From: Spirochaetota bacterium
GTDB lineage: Bacteria > Spirochaetota > UBA4802 > UBA5550
Direction: 5' to 3'
Assembly (NCBI GenBank): GCA_016929135.1
Contig: JAFGJK010000138.1
Span: 1-37,616 of the forward strand
Length of the DNA stretch: 37,616 nucleotides
Shown: positions 25,674 to 32,626 of the stretch, piece after piece
Numbering within the stretch: position 1 is the stretch's first letter
How the letters are laid out: each line of letters begins with the position of its first letter
Program-made: the position numbers and the translations under genes
The notes under the pieces: model-generated
Database searches by the model: none
Told to the model about the DNA's origin: nothing
The model's input: the letters and a program-made list of their open reading frames with translations, nothing else

Positions 25674-26576
25674 TCAATTCCCGAAATAAAAAGTATATGT
25701 CGCAGAAAAAGTGATGCCATAGATGTGGTCATTCCTACCGTTAAGTTTCTCATAAGTAATTTGGGAGCTTCTCTGCCGATAGCTGAGATACTGGTACCTG
25801 AATCCTGCCTTTATCGTCGTATGTATATCCGATATAAGATAGACAAGACTGGCGGAAGATGTAACGCCCCATGACAGGTATCTGGTTGCACGATCGAATA
25901 TATGGCTCCCGGCATTCCCCATCTTATAGTCATATTCTTCATGGACAAAGAGGAGGATTCCGGATCCGCTACATTGCAGAAACAGACTGCCCCATATGGG
26001 AATCGCCAACCCGATACCGATGCCCGGTCCATAATTGTTTACCGTTACCTCCGATTTGCAGCCGGCGGTAACGGGCAGATCCATGTATAATTCGTTGTAA
26101 GAGTACCCCTGTGCCTTGAATCCGCCAAATACATAAACCATTGGAAACAATAAATAACTGATGGTTGTGTCACTGTCCCATCGCGCGACACTTCTTTCAA
26201 TTCTTGCATCCAGCACCTGGTTGGCCGTACTCATTGACGCATAGTTAAACACGGTAACCTTGATTAAACCCTGCGCAGTATAATTGAATTTGCCGTACAT
26301 GAATACAGAAGAAATTGACAACCTGTCCCAGATGGTTAACGACAGGACCGGACCATACAGAAAATTTGCTTCGGTCTGAAAATCACTGTAATCGTAATGA
26401 AACTCGGAGCTTGAACCGATGAGCCTGAACCTCACATTGCAATCCTGCCAGGCGGGTTGCCACCAGTTGTACCAGAGGTTTGCCCCGACACTGACACTTG
26501 CTGCATTCAGGGAGTACCCGCTACAGAGAATCGCACATACTCCAATGAAAATCAATGCCGCCTTGCATCGTTTCAT
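25674..26576 (-). CDS. predicted outer-membrane beta-barrel protein
   Basis: 300 residues. A Sec signal peptide of about 25 residues (CKAALIFIGVCAILCSGYSLNA) is followed by alternating hydrophobic/polar strands rich in Tyr, Ser and Gly and by short turns throughout. Examples are VSVGANLWYNWWQPAW, GPVLSLTIWDRLSISSVFMYGKF and TIKAGFRYQYLSYRQ. The chain ends ITFSATYTFYFGN, an aromatic-rich last strand typical of outer-membrane barrels. It resembles the outer-membrane protein beta-barrel class in layout only; no transporter or receptor family is recognised. A strong GGAGAG site precedes the ATG. It stands alone between two long intergenic regions. Confidence 0.75.
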   Translation of the reverse strand: MKRCKAALIFIGVCAILCSGYSLNAASVSVGANLWYNWWQPAWQDCNVRFRLIGSSSEFHYDYSDFQTEANFLYGPVLSLTIWDRLSISSVFMYGKFNYTAQGLIKVTVFNYASMSTANQVLDARIERSVARWDSDTTISYLLFPMVYVFGGFKAQGYSYNELYMDLPVTAGCKSEVTVNNYGPGIGIGLAIPIWGSLFLQCSGSGILLFVHEEYDYKMGNAGSHIFDRATRYLSWGVTSSASLVYLISDIHTTIKAGFRYQYLSYRQRSSQITYEKLNGRNDHIYGITFSATYTFYFGN

Positions 26577-27210
26577 ACATACTCTCCTTGAATAGTCACC
26601 TCAATGAAGCCTATTGGCAGAGGCATGAGGGAATTCCGGCATTTCATAATCTATATAGTAAAACCGCAGAATCTGTATTCAGTTCAGTAAGCGTTCTCTC
26701 TGTTATCGTTGCCATAGTACCAAGTTCCCGCTTCTGGGAAAAACAACCCATTGATGCTGCCAGGCCGTGTGCTCTCCCGAGAACATGCTCATTTCATATG
26801 AAAATGGTATTATATCACAGGCGTGGAATCCACGCTAACAGTTGCGGCCTTAATTTTAACGGTCGCGGCATTTTTAAAGAATGTTGCATGTATTAAAAAG
26901 GGCAGGGAAAAATATCATAACACTATTATAATGCAGACGAAGTGAGTTTATTCAAAATTCCCGACCTGATGGGCGGTTTCGATTACTGCATCTTCCCTCT
27001 TTCTTCCAAAAACGACCAGTCTTCATGGTGTTTATCGGTCGCGGAACCGTTGTGATCATGCACCACGTGCCGGCCGCACTCCACTCTTACATCTTCACTA
27101 ATGGTCTTTTCGATACACCAATCATTTTTCCTCAAAGCCATACCTGCCGTTTTCCGATATCCCTCGGTAGTATCAACGGGATATCCGGCCTTATGAAAAG
27201 CTCCGCCGCT
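26577..27210. other. AT-rich intergenic region
   Basis: About 634 bases. Apart from the doubtful small frame at 26983-27141, nothing could be supported. The stretch is visibly more AT-rich than regions to the left of 23 kb and right of 31 kb. A TATATAG-type -10-like sequence lies on the minus strand near 26655, upstream of the barrel gene, without a good -35. Confidence 0.45.
26983..27141 (-). CDS. possible small protein (52 residues), or in-frame extension of the upstream gene
   Basis: A 52-codon frame starting ATG at 27141, charged and His/Glu-rich (WCIEKTISEDVRVECGRHVV and HDHNGSATDKHHEDWSFLEE), with no recognised family. The frame is open back to 27210, directly after the TGA stop of the exported-protein gene at 27211 and in that same frame. 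Together they give 75 sense codons after the TGA. There is no strong ribosome site. It may be a small gene, a decayed 3' end of the upstream gene, or chance. Confidence 0.22.
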   Translation of the reverse strand: MALRKNDWCIEKTISEDVRVECGRHVVHDHNGSATDKHHEDWSFLEERGKMQ

Positions 27211-28140
27211 TCATAGTGAAGCATCCAGAACCCTCATCTTCCGGGTATTGGTTCTCAACACAACTTTGATCACCCTTCCCGTGTCCAGATCCACCAGAGC
27301 GTATTCTACATCCTTGTCCCTGAACCCGAAAGGAATCGACTTCAACTGATTTATCAGACGGTTTCTCTCCATCGGAACAAGTATCGTCGATTTATCGATA
27401 ATTATTGGTGATCCAGCCATCGGTTCATAGATAATGCTCAGGGCCCTGAAAGCATCAATCCCCTCATACACCGCCAGTGAACGGGCATATCTCTCATTCG
27501 AAATGAATCTATCGCCCTTCACATCCACAGGCTCCACAACGATACGAGGAACGCAGGGCTTTCCGAATATGTTCGCGTAATGATGTATCGACCTTGCCTT
27601 TTTATTTGTCGAGATATCTATGGCAACCAGTTGATGCTTTCCGAAACTATGGGATAAAAAAAGCAGTTGTCCCTTATTTACTGTTACATCCGACAAGTAT
27701 TCTTTTTTTATCATCGTTCTGTACAGCACCTCGGAACCTTTTGTTTTTAGATCATGCCTGATCAGGGAATAAATACCCCCTTTACCCGCACATATCAGAT
27801 ACAGATCATCAACACAAAGCGCAAAGTCCGTTATCCTACTGGTCGTATCGTATATGCTTTCATGTTTCGATCTATCCGTAATCCTGACAACCGAATCACC
27901 GCAGCTACCGCGCTTTATAAAATAGATTCTGTTTGCATCAGTGCAATCCAATCGGATATCTGAAACGGTATTGTTGTTATCGGAAATAATCGGATGCCGA
28001 GTATCCCCCGTCAGAAGAACTATCTCCTTTTTCTGGATATCCCGTATCAGAAGGCGCAGTCCTGAGATATCCGGCGCCTGGGAAGAGAGGCTTGCGGCGA
28101 ACAGCAGAATACAGGCCGATAAAAGCAGCTTTTTACTCAT
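27211..28140 (-). CDS. exported protein of unknown function, possibly beta-propeller-like
   Basis: 309 residues. A signal peptide of about 20 residues (KKLLLSACILLFAASLSSQA) is followed by repeated beta-rich units of about 40-45 residues. These show hydrophobic strands and turns such as ADNRIYFIKRG-like, DFALCVDDLYLICAGKGGIYSL, DVTVNKGQLLFLSHSFGKHQLVAIDIST and EYALVDLDTGRVIKV. The pattern looks like TolB/WD40-type blades, but no signature is clear, so this is inference. The ATG at 28140 is chosen for AAAGGAG eight bases upstream and for opening into the signal peptide; the longer frame to 28308 is rejected. It lies downstream of the SDR gene on the same strand. Confidence 0.75.
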   Translation of the reverse strand: MSKKLLLSACILLFAASLSSQAPDISGLRLLIRDIQKKEIVLLTGDTRHPIISDNNNTVSDIRLDCTDANRIYFIKRGSCGDSVVRITDRSKHESIYDTTSRITDFALCVDDLYLICAGKGGIYSLIRHDLKTKGSEVLYRTMIKKEYLSDVTVNKGQLLFLSHSFGKHQLVAIDISTNKKARSIHHYANIFGKPCVPRIVVEPVDVKGDRFISNERYARSLAVYEGIDAFRALSIIYEPMAGSPIIIDKSTILVPMERNRLINQLKSIPFGFRDKDVEYALVDLDTGRVIKVVLRTNTRKMRVLDASL

Positions 28141-28333
28141 CGTTATGCTCCTTTCGCTAAGGATATTGGCATACCAGAGTCTTCCTGTATGCTCCTCAAT
28201 ACTGAACATGTATCTCGCTGTGAATCTACAATGAACGTTATTCAAACACAAAGATGCGTATCGGTTGTGGCACCATGGTGATTCTGCACCAGGATGCCGG
28301 CAAAACACCTCGTGTAAATTCTACAATGATGGT

Positions 28334-29017
28334 CTATCTGCCACCAAATCTCATCATTATCTTGCGGATTTTGATAAGCGGAATCACTGCGGTCGGCGCA
28401 GTGTAGCGGACCGGTTTTTTGCTGATACAGGTTTCCAGATGATCGACGGCCTTTTCGACGCTCATCATGAAGGGTTTGACATCGCCCTTTGCCATTTTCG
28501 TGTCTACGAAACCGAATCGCACATTTGTGACTTGCACGCCTCTGGGCCTCAAAGCCAGTGCCAGGCCTTCAAGATAATTCGAGAAGCCGGCCTTGGATGC
28601 ATGATAGGACGGAGCCTCTGCAGAGAGCAATTCATCGGCCAGGCTCGAGATTCCGATAAAATGACCGCGCCCCGCGTTTACCATACGAGGTATTACCAAG
28701 GAGGCCGTCCGGACCATGCCGGTAAGATTGACATCAATGATCGTCGGTTCATCGTTCATGTTCAAGGGATCGAGCAGTTCGCCGATGCCGACAAAATATA
28801 TGCACAGATCAACTGTATTTTTGGATACGTGTTTTTTCAACAAGACAGGGTAATTACTCCTGCCGACATCCGCAACTATATGATGATAACCTTTCTTCCC
28901 GATCGACGATTTGCTTCTGGAAATACCGGTGACATCCCATCCCCTTTCCAGAAGCCTCTTTGTCGTGGCCAGACCGATGCCGTCCGAGTTGCCTATGAGT
29001 AGTGCGTACTGCTGCAT
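28334..29017 (-). CDS. short-chain dehydrogenase/reductase
   Basis: 227 residues, classical-size SDR. The NAD(P) site is GNSDGIG (residues 9-15). The catalytic Ser124/125 lies in GISSLAD, with Tyr138 and Lys142 in SYHASKAG. A C-terminal hydrophobic stretch (TAPTAVIPLIKIRKIMMRF) resembles the membrane-associated tail of SDRs that act on lipid-like substrates. The substrate is unknown. AAAGGGG precedes the ATG at good spacing. It lies between the exported-protein gene and the L-2-hydroxyglutarate-oxidase-like gene, all on the minus strand but with gaps of 193 and 431 bases, so one operon is not certain. Confidence 0.88.
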   Translation of the reverse strand: MQQYALLIGNSDGIGLATTKRLLERGWDVTGISRSKSSIGKKGYHHIVADVGRSNYPVLLKKHVSKNTVDLCIYFVGIGELLDPLNMNDEPTIIDVNLTGMVRTASLVIPRMVNAGRGHFIGISSLADELLSAEAPSYHASKAGFSNYLEGLALALRPRGVQVTNVRFGFVDTKMAKGDVKPFMMSVEKAVDHLETCISKKPVRYTAPTAVIPLIKIRKIMMRFGGR

Positions 29018-29448
29018 ACGTTACCCCTTTCATTATTTTGAATTGTTGCACTTGATACCACGTTGAGTTGTAAAAGCATGGTTCCCGGCGTTAATGCGCT
29101 GCCGTATTTAAAAGGATTCATGGCATATATACCAACAAGTGCAAATTTCCGTCTGCATGACACAGGATTGCTTTTATCGATCGCAATCCCATGGTGTTTC
29201 GGCACCGATCCTCACCTCTCGAATATCGGCCATGCCAAGAGATATCGACCGGCATGAGCATGTTAAAAGCGACAATGAACGCTTCATCGGTATGTCATCA
29301 TTTGACTTATCCGAAATGCCTTCTGCGCCTGTGTAATTTCAATTTACGCTCTGCATGATACAAGTATAATCAATTTTTCTTGCGGGAGGGAATGTTTATC
29401 CTTCAACAGGATGCAATAGCACATGAACAAGTCAATAATCAATAACGA
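29018..29448. other. intergenic region, no gene recognised
   Basis: About 430 bases. Short open frames exist on both strands but none has a ribosome site or recognisable content. At 29434-29453 an AT-rich inverted repeat AATAATC/GATTATT overlaps the stop of the flavoprotein gene to the right; it may be a weak 3' structure. Confidence 0.45.
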
Positions 29449-30783
29449 TTATTTTCTCCTTCTTATGAACAGCTGCCTTACTTTCTCACGGAAGGCCTGT
29501 GAATTGAAATCGATATCCGTATACTTGTCATGAGAACCCACTATGTCTGCCACGAGGCAGCCGACCGCCAGCGAAGCAGTGAAACCCGGGCTTCCGGGAT
29601 TGATGTCCGTAACCCCCCTCAATTCTCCATTAATAACATGCTTCTCCAGACCGAACTCATTGCTAATCACGCCTTTTGAAGAGACATGCTGGCCCCGTAT
29701 GCCAAGTTTGTAGAACCGGAGTATCGATGGATCAATGGTCAATTTCGATTCATCAATCATCCGCTGGCAGGCATTGGCAAATATCCTGTTGCTGTAATGC
29801 CGGCCGATCTCCCTCGGCACGTTCTTGATATTGTTCAGGTAGAAAAGCCATGTACCGGGATTAACATGCGCTTGTATCATCTCGCCGAGATGCGGCACCA
29901 TGCTGCCTGAATAATGCTCCCTCATTCCCCATTTTACCATCGCCGTCGGCCCGAAATGAATGCTTCCGTCGCTTTCTATCGCATGGGGATCGAGAAAAGG
30001 ATTTTCCGGATCCGACGGAACCTGGTACACCATATGCTGTAAATGCATCCCGGTCGGATTTATCATATCCTTATATATGCCCACGACCGGGCAGATGAAC
30101 CAGTTTTTTGCGCCGCCCACCATCTGTGCTATGCGGTCCACCTGTCCACCTCCGGCGTTTATGAAAAAATCCGCATGTAAATCTCCCTTGGTGGTTTTGA
30201 TCGTCCATCGCATGTCCCTGGCACTGGATGCAATGCCGACCACTCTGGTGTTGTGCCTGACGGTTCCTCCGGCATCCATTACATCTTTCTCCATATCCCT
30301 CAAAATAGAATTGGCATTAAAAAGATACGGCTCATCAACTTCCAGTGCGGAAGCAATCTCTTTCGAGAGTAGCGGCTCTTTCTTCCTTACGGCGTTGCCG
30401 TCCAGCATCCTGACTTTTTTTGGTGAGCGGCCATTCGCCAGTGCGTTTGTGTAATACCTTTCCAAAAGTCTGTTGTCTTTTTCCGATCCATAGCCGACAA
30501 CGATTTTGCCACACGGATTGTACGGGAGATTGCGGCGGATTATATAGTCTCTCAGCAACTCGAAGCCGTATTCGTTCAGGATCGCCTTGAGTGTTCCCGG
30601 TGTATAGTAGAGGCCCGAATGACCGCACTGGGTATTGTGGCTTCCGTCCGACATGTGGTATACGCCGGGGGATTCCTTATCGACAACGGTCACGTTCGCG
30701 CTCATTTTTTTCGCCAATACCTGGCAGGCAACTGCCAGTCCCTTTATTCCAGCCCCGATCACCACTATGTTCTTTTTTCTCAT
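29449..30783 (-). CDS. FAD-dependent oxidoreductase, L-2-hydroxyglutarate oxidase (LhgO)-like
   Basis: 444 residues, DAO fold. The FAD site is VVIGAGIKGLAVACQ (residues 7-21), with the strand-2 region VTVVDKE. The segment QCGHSGLYYTPGTLKA resembles the HxGxYYxPGSLKA motif of L-2-hydroxyglutarate oxidases/dehydrogenases, and FINAGGGQVDRIA matches the next FAD contact. Such enzymes oxidise L-2-hydroxyglutarate to 2-oxoglutarate and pass electrons to quinones. The protein is somewhat longer than typical LhgO and the middle is divergent, so a related 2-hydroxyacid or amino-acid substrate is possible. AAAGGCAG precedes the ATG. The surrounding region is AT-rich and accessory in look. Confidence 0.82.
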   Translation of the reverse strand: MRKKNIVVIGAGIKGLAVACQVLAKKMSANVTVVDKESPGVYHMSDGSHNTQCGHSGLYYTPGTLKAILNEYGFELLRDYIIRRNLPYNPCGKIVVGYGSEKDNRLLERYYTNALANGRSPKKVRMLDGNAVRKKEPLLSKEIASALEVDEPYLFNANSILRDMEKDVMDAGGTVRHNTRVVGIASSARDMRWTIKTTKGDLHADFFINAGGGQVDRIAQMVGGAKNWFICPVVGIYKDMINPTGMHLQHMVYQVPSDPENPFLDPHAIESDGSIHFGPTAMVKWGMREHYSGSMVPHLGEMIQAHVNPGTWLFYLNNIKNVPREIGRHYSNRIFANACQRMIDESKLTIDPSILRFYKLGIRGQHVSSKGVISNEFGLEKHVINGELRGVTDINPGSPGFTASLAVGCLVADIVGSHDKYTDIDFNSQAFREKVRQLFIRRRK

Positions 30784-30903
30784 TTACTGCCTTTCATTTA
30801 TTATCGATGAAATTCATTGTAACAGAATGTATTGAACAGACGGCGGCACCATTGCGGTGCCGCATCGAAGCGCCGGCCACACGGTCCCCTGAGTCATCAT
30901 CAG

Positions 30904-30938
30904 ATACCTGCCCCTCCCATACAGAGAGGGGCAGGTAT
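30904..30938. terminator. strong hairpin downstream of the acyl-CoA SDR gene
   Basis: Perfect 13-base arms ATACCTGCCCCTC (30904-30916) and GAGGGGCAGGTAT (30926-30938) with a nine-base loop, 14 bases past the stop of the minus-strand gene. No long T run follows on either strand, so it may stop transcription or protect the 3' end. Confidence 0.6.
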
Positions 30939-30951
30939 TTCGCGTGCCGTC

Positions 30952-31863
30952 CTACTTCTGCAACAGCGGTGCGACAAATCCAAAGGATTCACCGATGCTG
31001 GAGAGGGGACGAGCCCCATCGAGGCTCTTGATGGTATCCCATTTTGCCTGGATGTCCTCCGGCGTCACGGTCATTGTCCCGTCGCCGATGATGATCCCCT
31101 TGGCGCACATGACCGCGGTACGGCTGTACCAGCCCCCCATGCAGTTGAAGATCATGCCGGTCTCCTGGTTCTGCTCGGAGGCGAGCCACATCACCATGGG
31201 CGCGATGTGCTCAGGCTTCAACTTTTCGAAAAGCGGTGGCGGCAGGACCTTCTCGGTCATGCGGGATGCGGCGTTGGGGGCGATGGCGTTCAGCTTGATG
31301 TTGTATTTCAGATTTTCGATCACCAGGGTGTTCATGAACCCGACGAGTCCCATCTTGGCCGCCGCGTAATTGGCCTGCCCGAAGTTGCCGTAGAGCCCCA
31401 CACCCGATGACGTGAAGATGACGCGGCCGTAATTCTTTTCCTTCATCGCCGCCAGTGCCGGCTTCGTCAGGTTGTAGGCCCCCTTCAGGTGAACCGCCAT
31501 GACGATGTCCCACTCGTCCTCGGTGAGCTTCTGCAGCGAGTGGTCACGCACGATGCCGGCGTTGTTTACCAGGATGTCCGCTGAACCGAAGGCGTCCAGG
31601 GCGGTCTTCACGATGCTCTCCCCCCCCTGCACCGAGGACACCGAGTCGTAATTGGCAACGGCCTTCCCCCCGGCGCTCTTGATCTCCTCCACCACGAGGT
31701 CCGCGGCATTATGGCTGCTCCCCGAGCCGTCCACGGCGCTCCCCAGGTCGTTCACCACGACCTTCGCGCCGCGCCTGGCGAATTCCAGGGCGTAGGACTT
31801 GCCGAGGCCTGCGCCCGCACCTGTCACGATGGCGACACGGTCATTAAATCGTACTTCTGGCAT
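30952..31863 (-). CDS. MFE-2-type short-chain dehydrogenase (3R-hydroxyacyl-CoA dehydrogenase-like)
   Basis: 303 residues. The NAD site is TGAGAGLG (14-21), NNAG at 100-103, catalytic Ser153, Tyr166 and Lys170 (YAAAK). The insert VVVNDLGSAVDGSGSSHNAADLVVEEI and the sequence ILVNNAGIVRDHSLQKL are characteristic of the dehydrogenase domain of peroxisomal multifunctional enzyme type 2 and its bacterial relatives. These oxidise (3R)-hydroxyacyl-CoA or reduce 3-ketoacyl substrates. The C-terminal 50 residues extend past a minimal SDR, as in that group. No hydratase or thiolase gene is adjacent. It has a clear promoter and an AAGGAGAG ribosome site. Confidence 0.92.
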   Translation of the reverse strand: MPEVRFNDRVAIVTGAGAGLGKSYALEFARRGAKVVVNDLGSAVDGSGSSHNAADLVVEEIKSAGGKAVANYDSVSSVQGGESIVKTALDAFGSADILVNNAGIVRDHSLQKLTEDEWDIVMAVHLKGAYNLTKPALAAMKEKNYGRVIFTSSGVGLYGNFGQANYAAAKMGLVGFMNTLVIENLKYNIKLNAIAPNAASRMTEKVLPPPLFEKLKPEHIAPMVMWLASEQNQETGMIFNCMGGWYSRTAVMCAKGIIIGDGTMTVTPEDIQAKWDTIKSLDGARPLSSIGESFGFVAPLLQK

Positions 31864-31914
31864 GATTCTCTCCTTTTATTTTGTATGGTGATTACGAATC
31901 ATCGTTATAAAGAA

Positions 31915-31943
31915 ATTCTCAATGCGTTGTTCATATCTGTCAA
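31915..31943 (-). promoter_or_regulatory. sigma70-like promoter of the acyl-CoA SDR gene
   Basis: Minus-strand TTGACA (31943-31938), 17 bases, GAGAAT (31920-31915). The predicted leader is about 45 bases. Confidence 0.55.
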
Positions 31944-32117
31944 GACCGATTATCCCCCTTGAGCGGAAGGACAATTTCGACTAAATAGTATTGACAAAAA
32001 CGGAAGAGATTAATTCATCTGAATAACGGCATTTGCGGTCAGGGGACCGAAAATCCGTTTATGTCCGGAGTAACCCCTGATACCTGCAGGTCCAGTATTA
32101 CTATCGAGAGGATCACC

Positions 32118-32588
32118 ATGGCAACAGTCGCTGATTTCACCAGGGCAACCTTCATCACGCAGCTCAAATCCACCGACAAGTACAGGGCGATAGAGGAGCT
32201 GGCAGGCGTCTTCGAGGGCTCCGGTGTCTGCGGAAGCGTGCAGGATCTCATCAGGTCCCTGAAAGAGCGCGAGGAGATCATGAGCACCGGCATCGGCTTC
32301 GGGATCGCCATCCCCCACGCCAAGATCGAGTCGGTGTCCGAGATGGCCTTCGCCATCGGCATTTCACGGGGAGGGATCAATTTCGATTCCATGGACGGAC
32401 GCCCGGTCAACCTGGTGATCCTGGTGGCCGCCGGGGAATCACAACACAAGGAGTATCTTCGCCTCCTCTCGAACATCATGGCGATACTGAAAAAGGATAC
32501 GGTGAAGGAGCGCATCATACATACCGACAGCCCCGATGAGATTCTGGCGATTCTTGCGTCGGAACCGGCACAGCAGATCCTCGATTGA
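32118..32588 (+). CDS. PTS EIIA (fructose/mannitol/nitrogen-type) domain protein
   Basis: 156 residues, one EIIA domain of the PTS fructose/nitrogen class. The phosphorylated histidine is His67 in GIAIPHAKIE, with the usual Glu/Arg-rich helix before it (REEIMSTGIGFG). Single EIIA proteins of this type (PtsN/EIIA-Ntr-like) are mostly regulators that report the phosphorylation state of the PTS rather than transporters. No EIIB/EIIC gene is adjacent, which fits that role. GAGAGG precedes the ATG at 32118; an earlier in-frame ATG at 32061 lacks family similarity. A perfect TTGACA at 31991-31996 may be its -35, but no good -10 follows. leuS begins 38 bases later, so the two are probably cotranscribed. 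Confidence 0.9.
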   Translation: MATVADFTRATFITQLKSTDKYRAIEELAGVFEGSGVCGSVQDLIRSLKEREEIMSTGIGFGIAIPHAKIESVSEMAFAIGISRGGINFDSMDGRPVNLVILVAAGESQHKEYLRLLSNIMAILKKDTVKERIIHTDSPDEILAILASEPAQQILD

Positions 32589-32626
32589 CGCCGGCATACG
32601 AGATTACAACTGAGTGGAGTTAGACC

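Noticed and set aside
29434..29453. AT-rich inverted repeat overlapping the stop of the LhgO-like gene as a terminator
   Set aside because: Only A/T-rich seven-base arms and no T run in the gene's direction; too weak to call.
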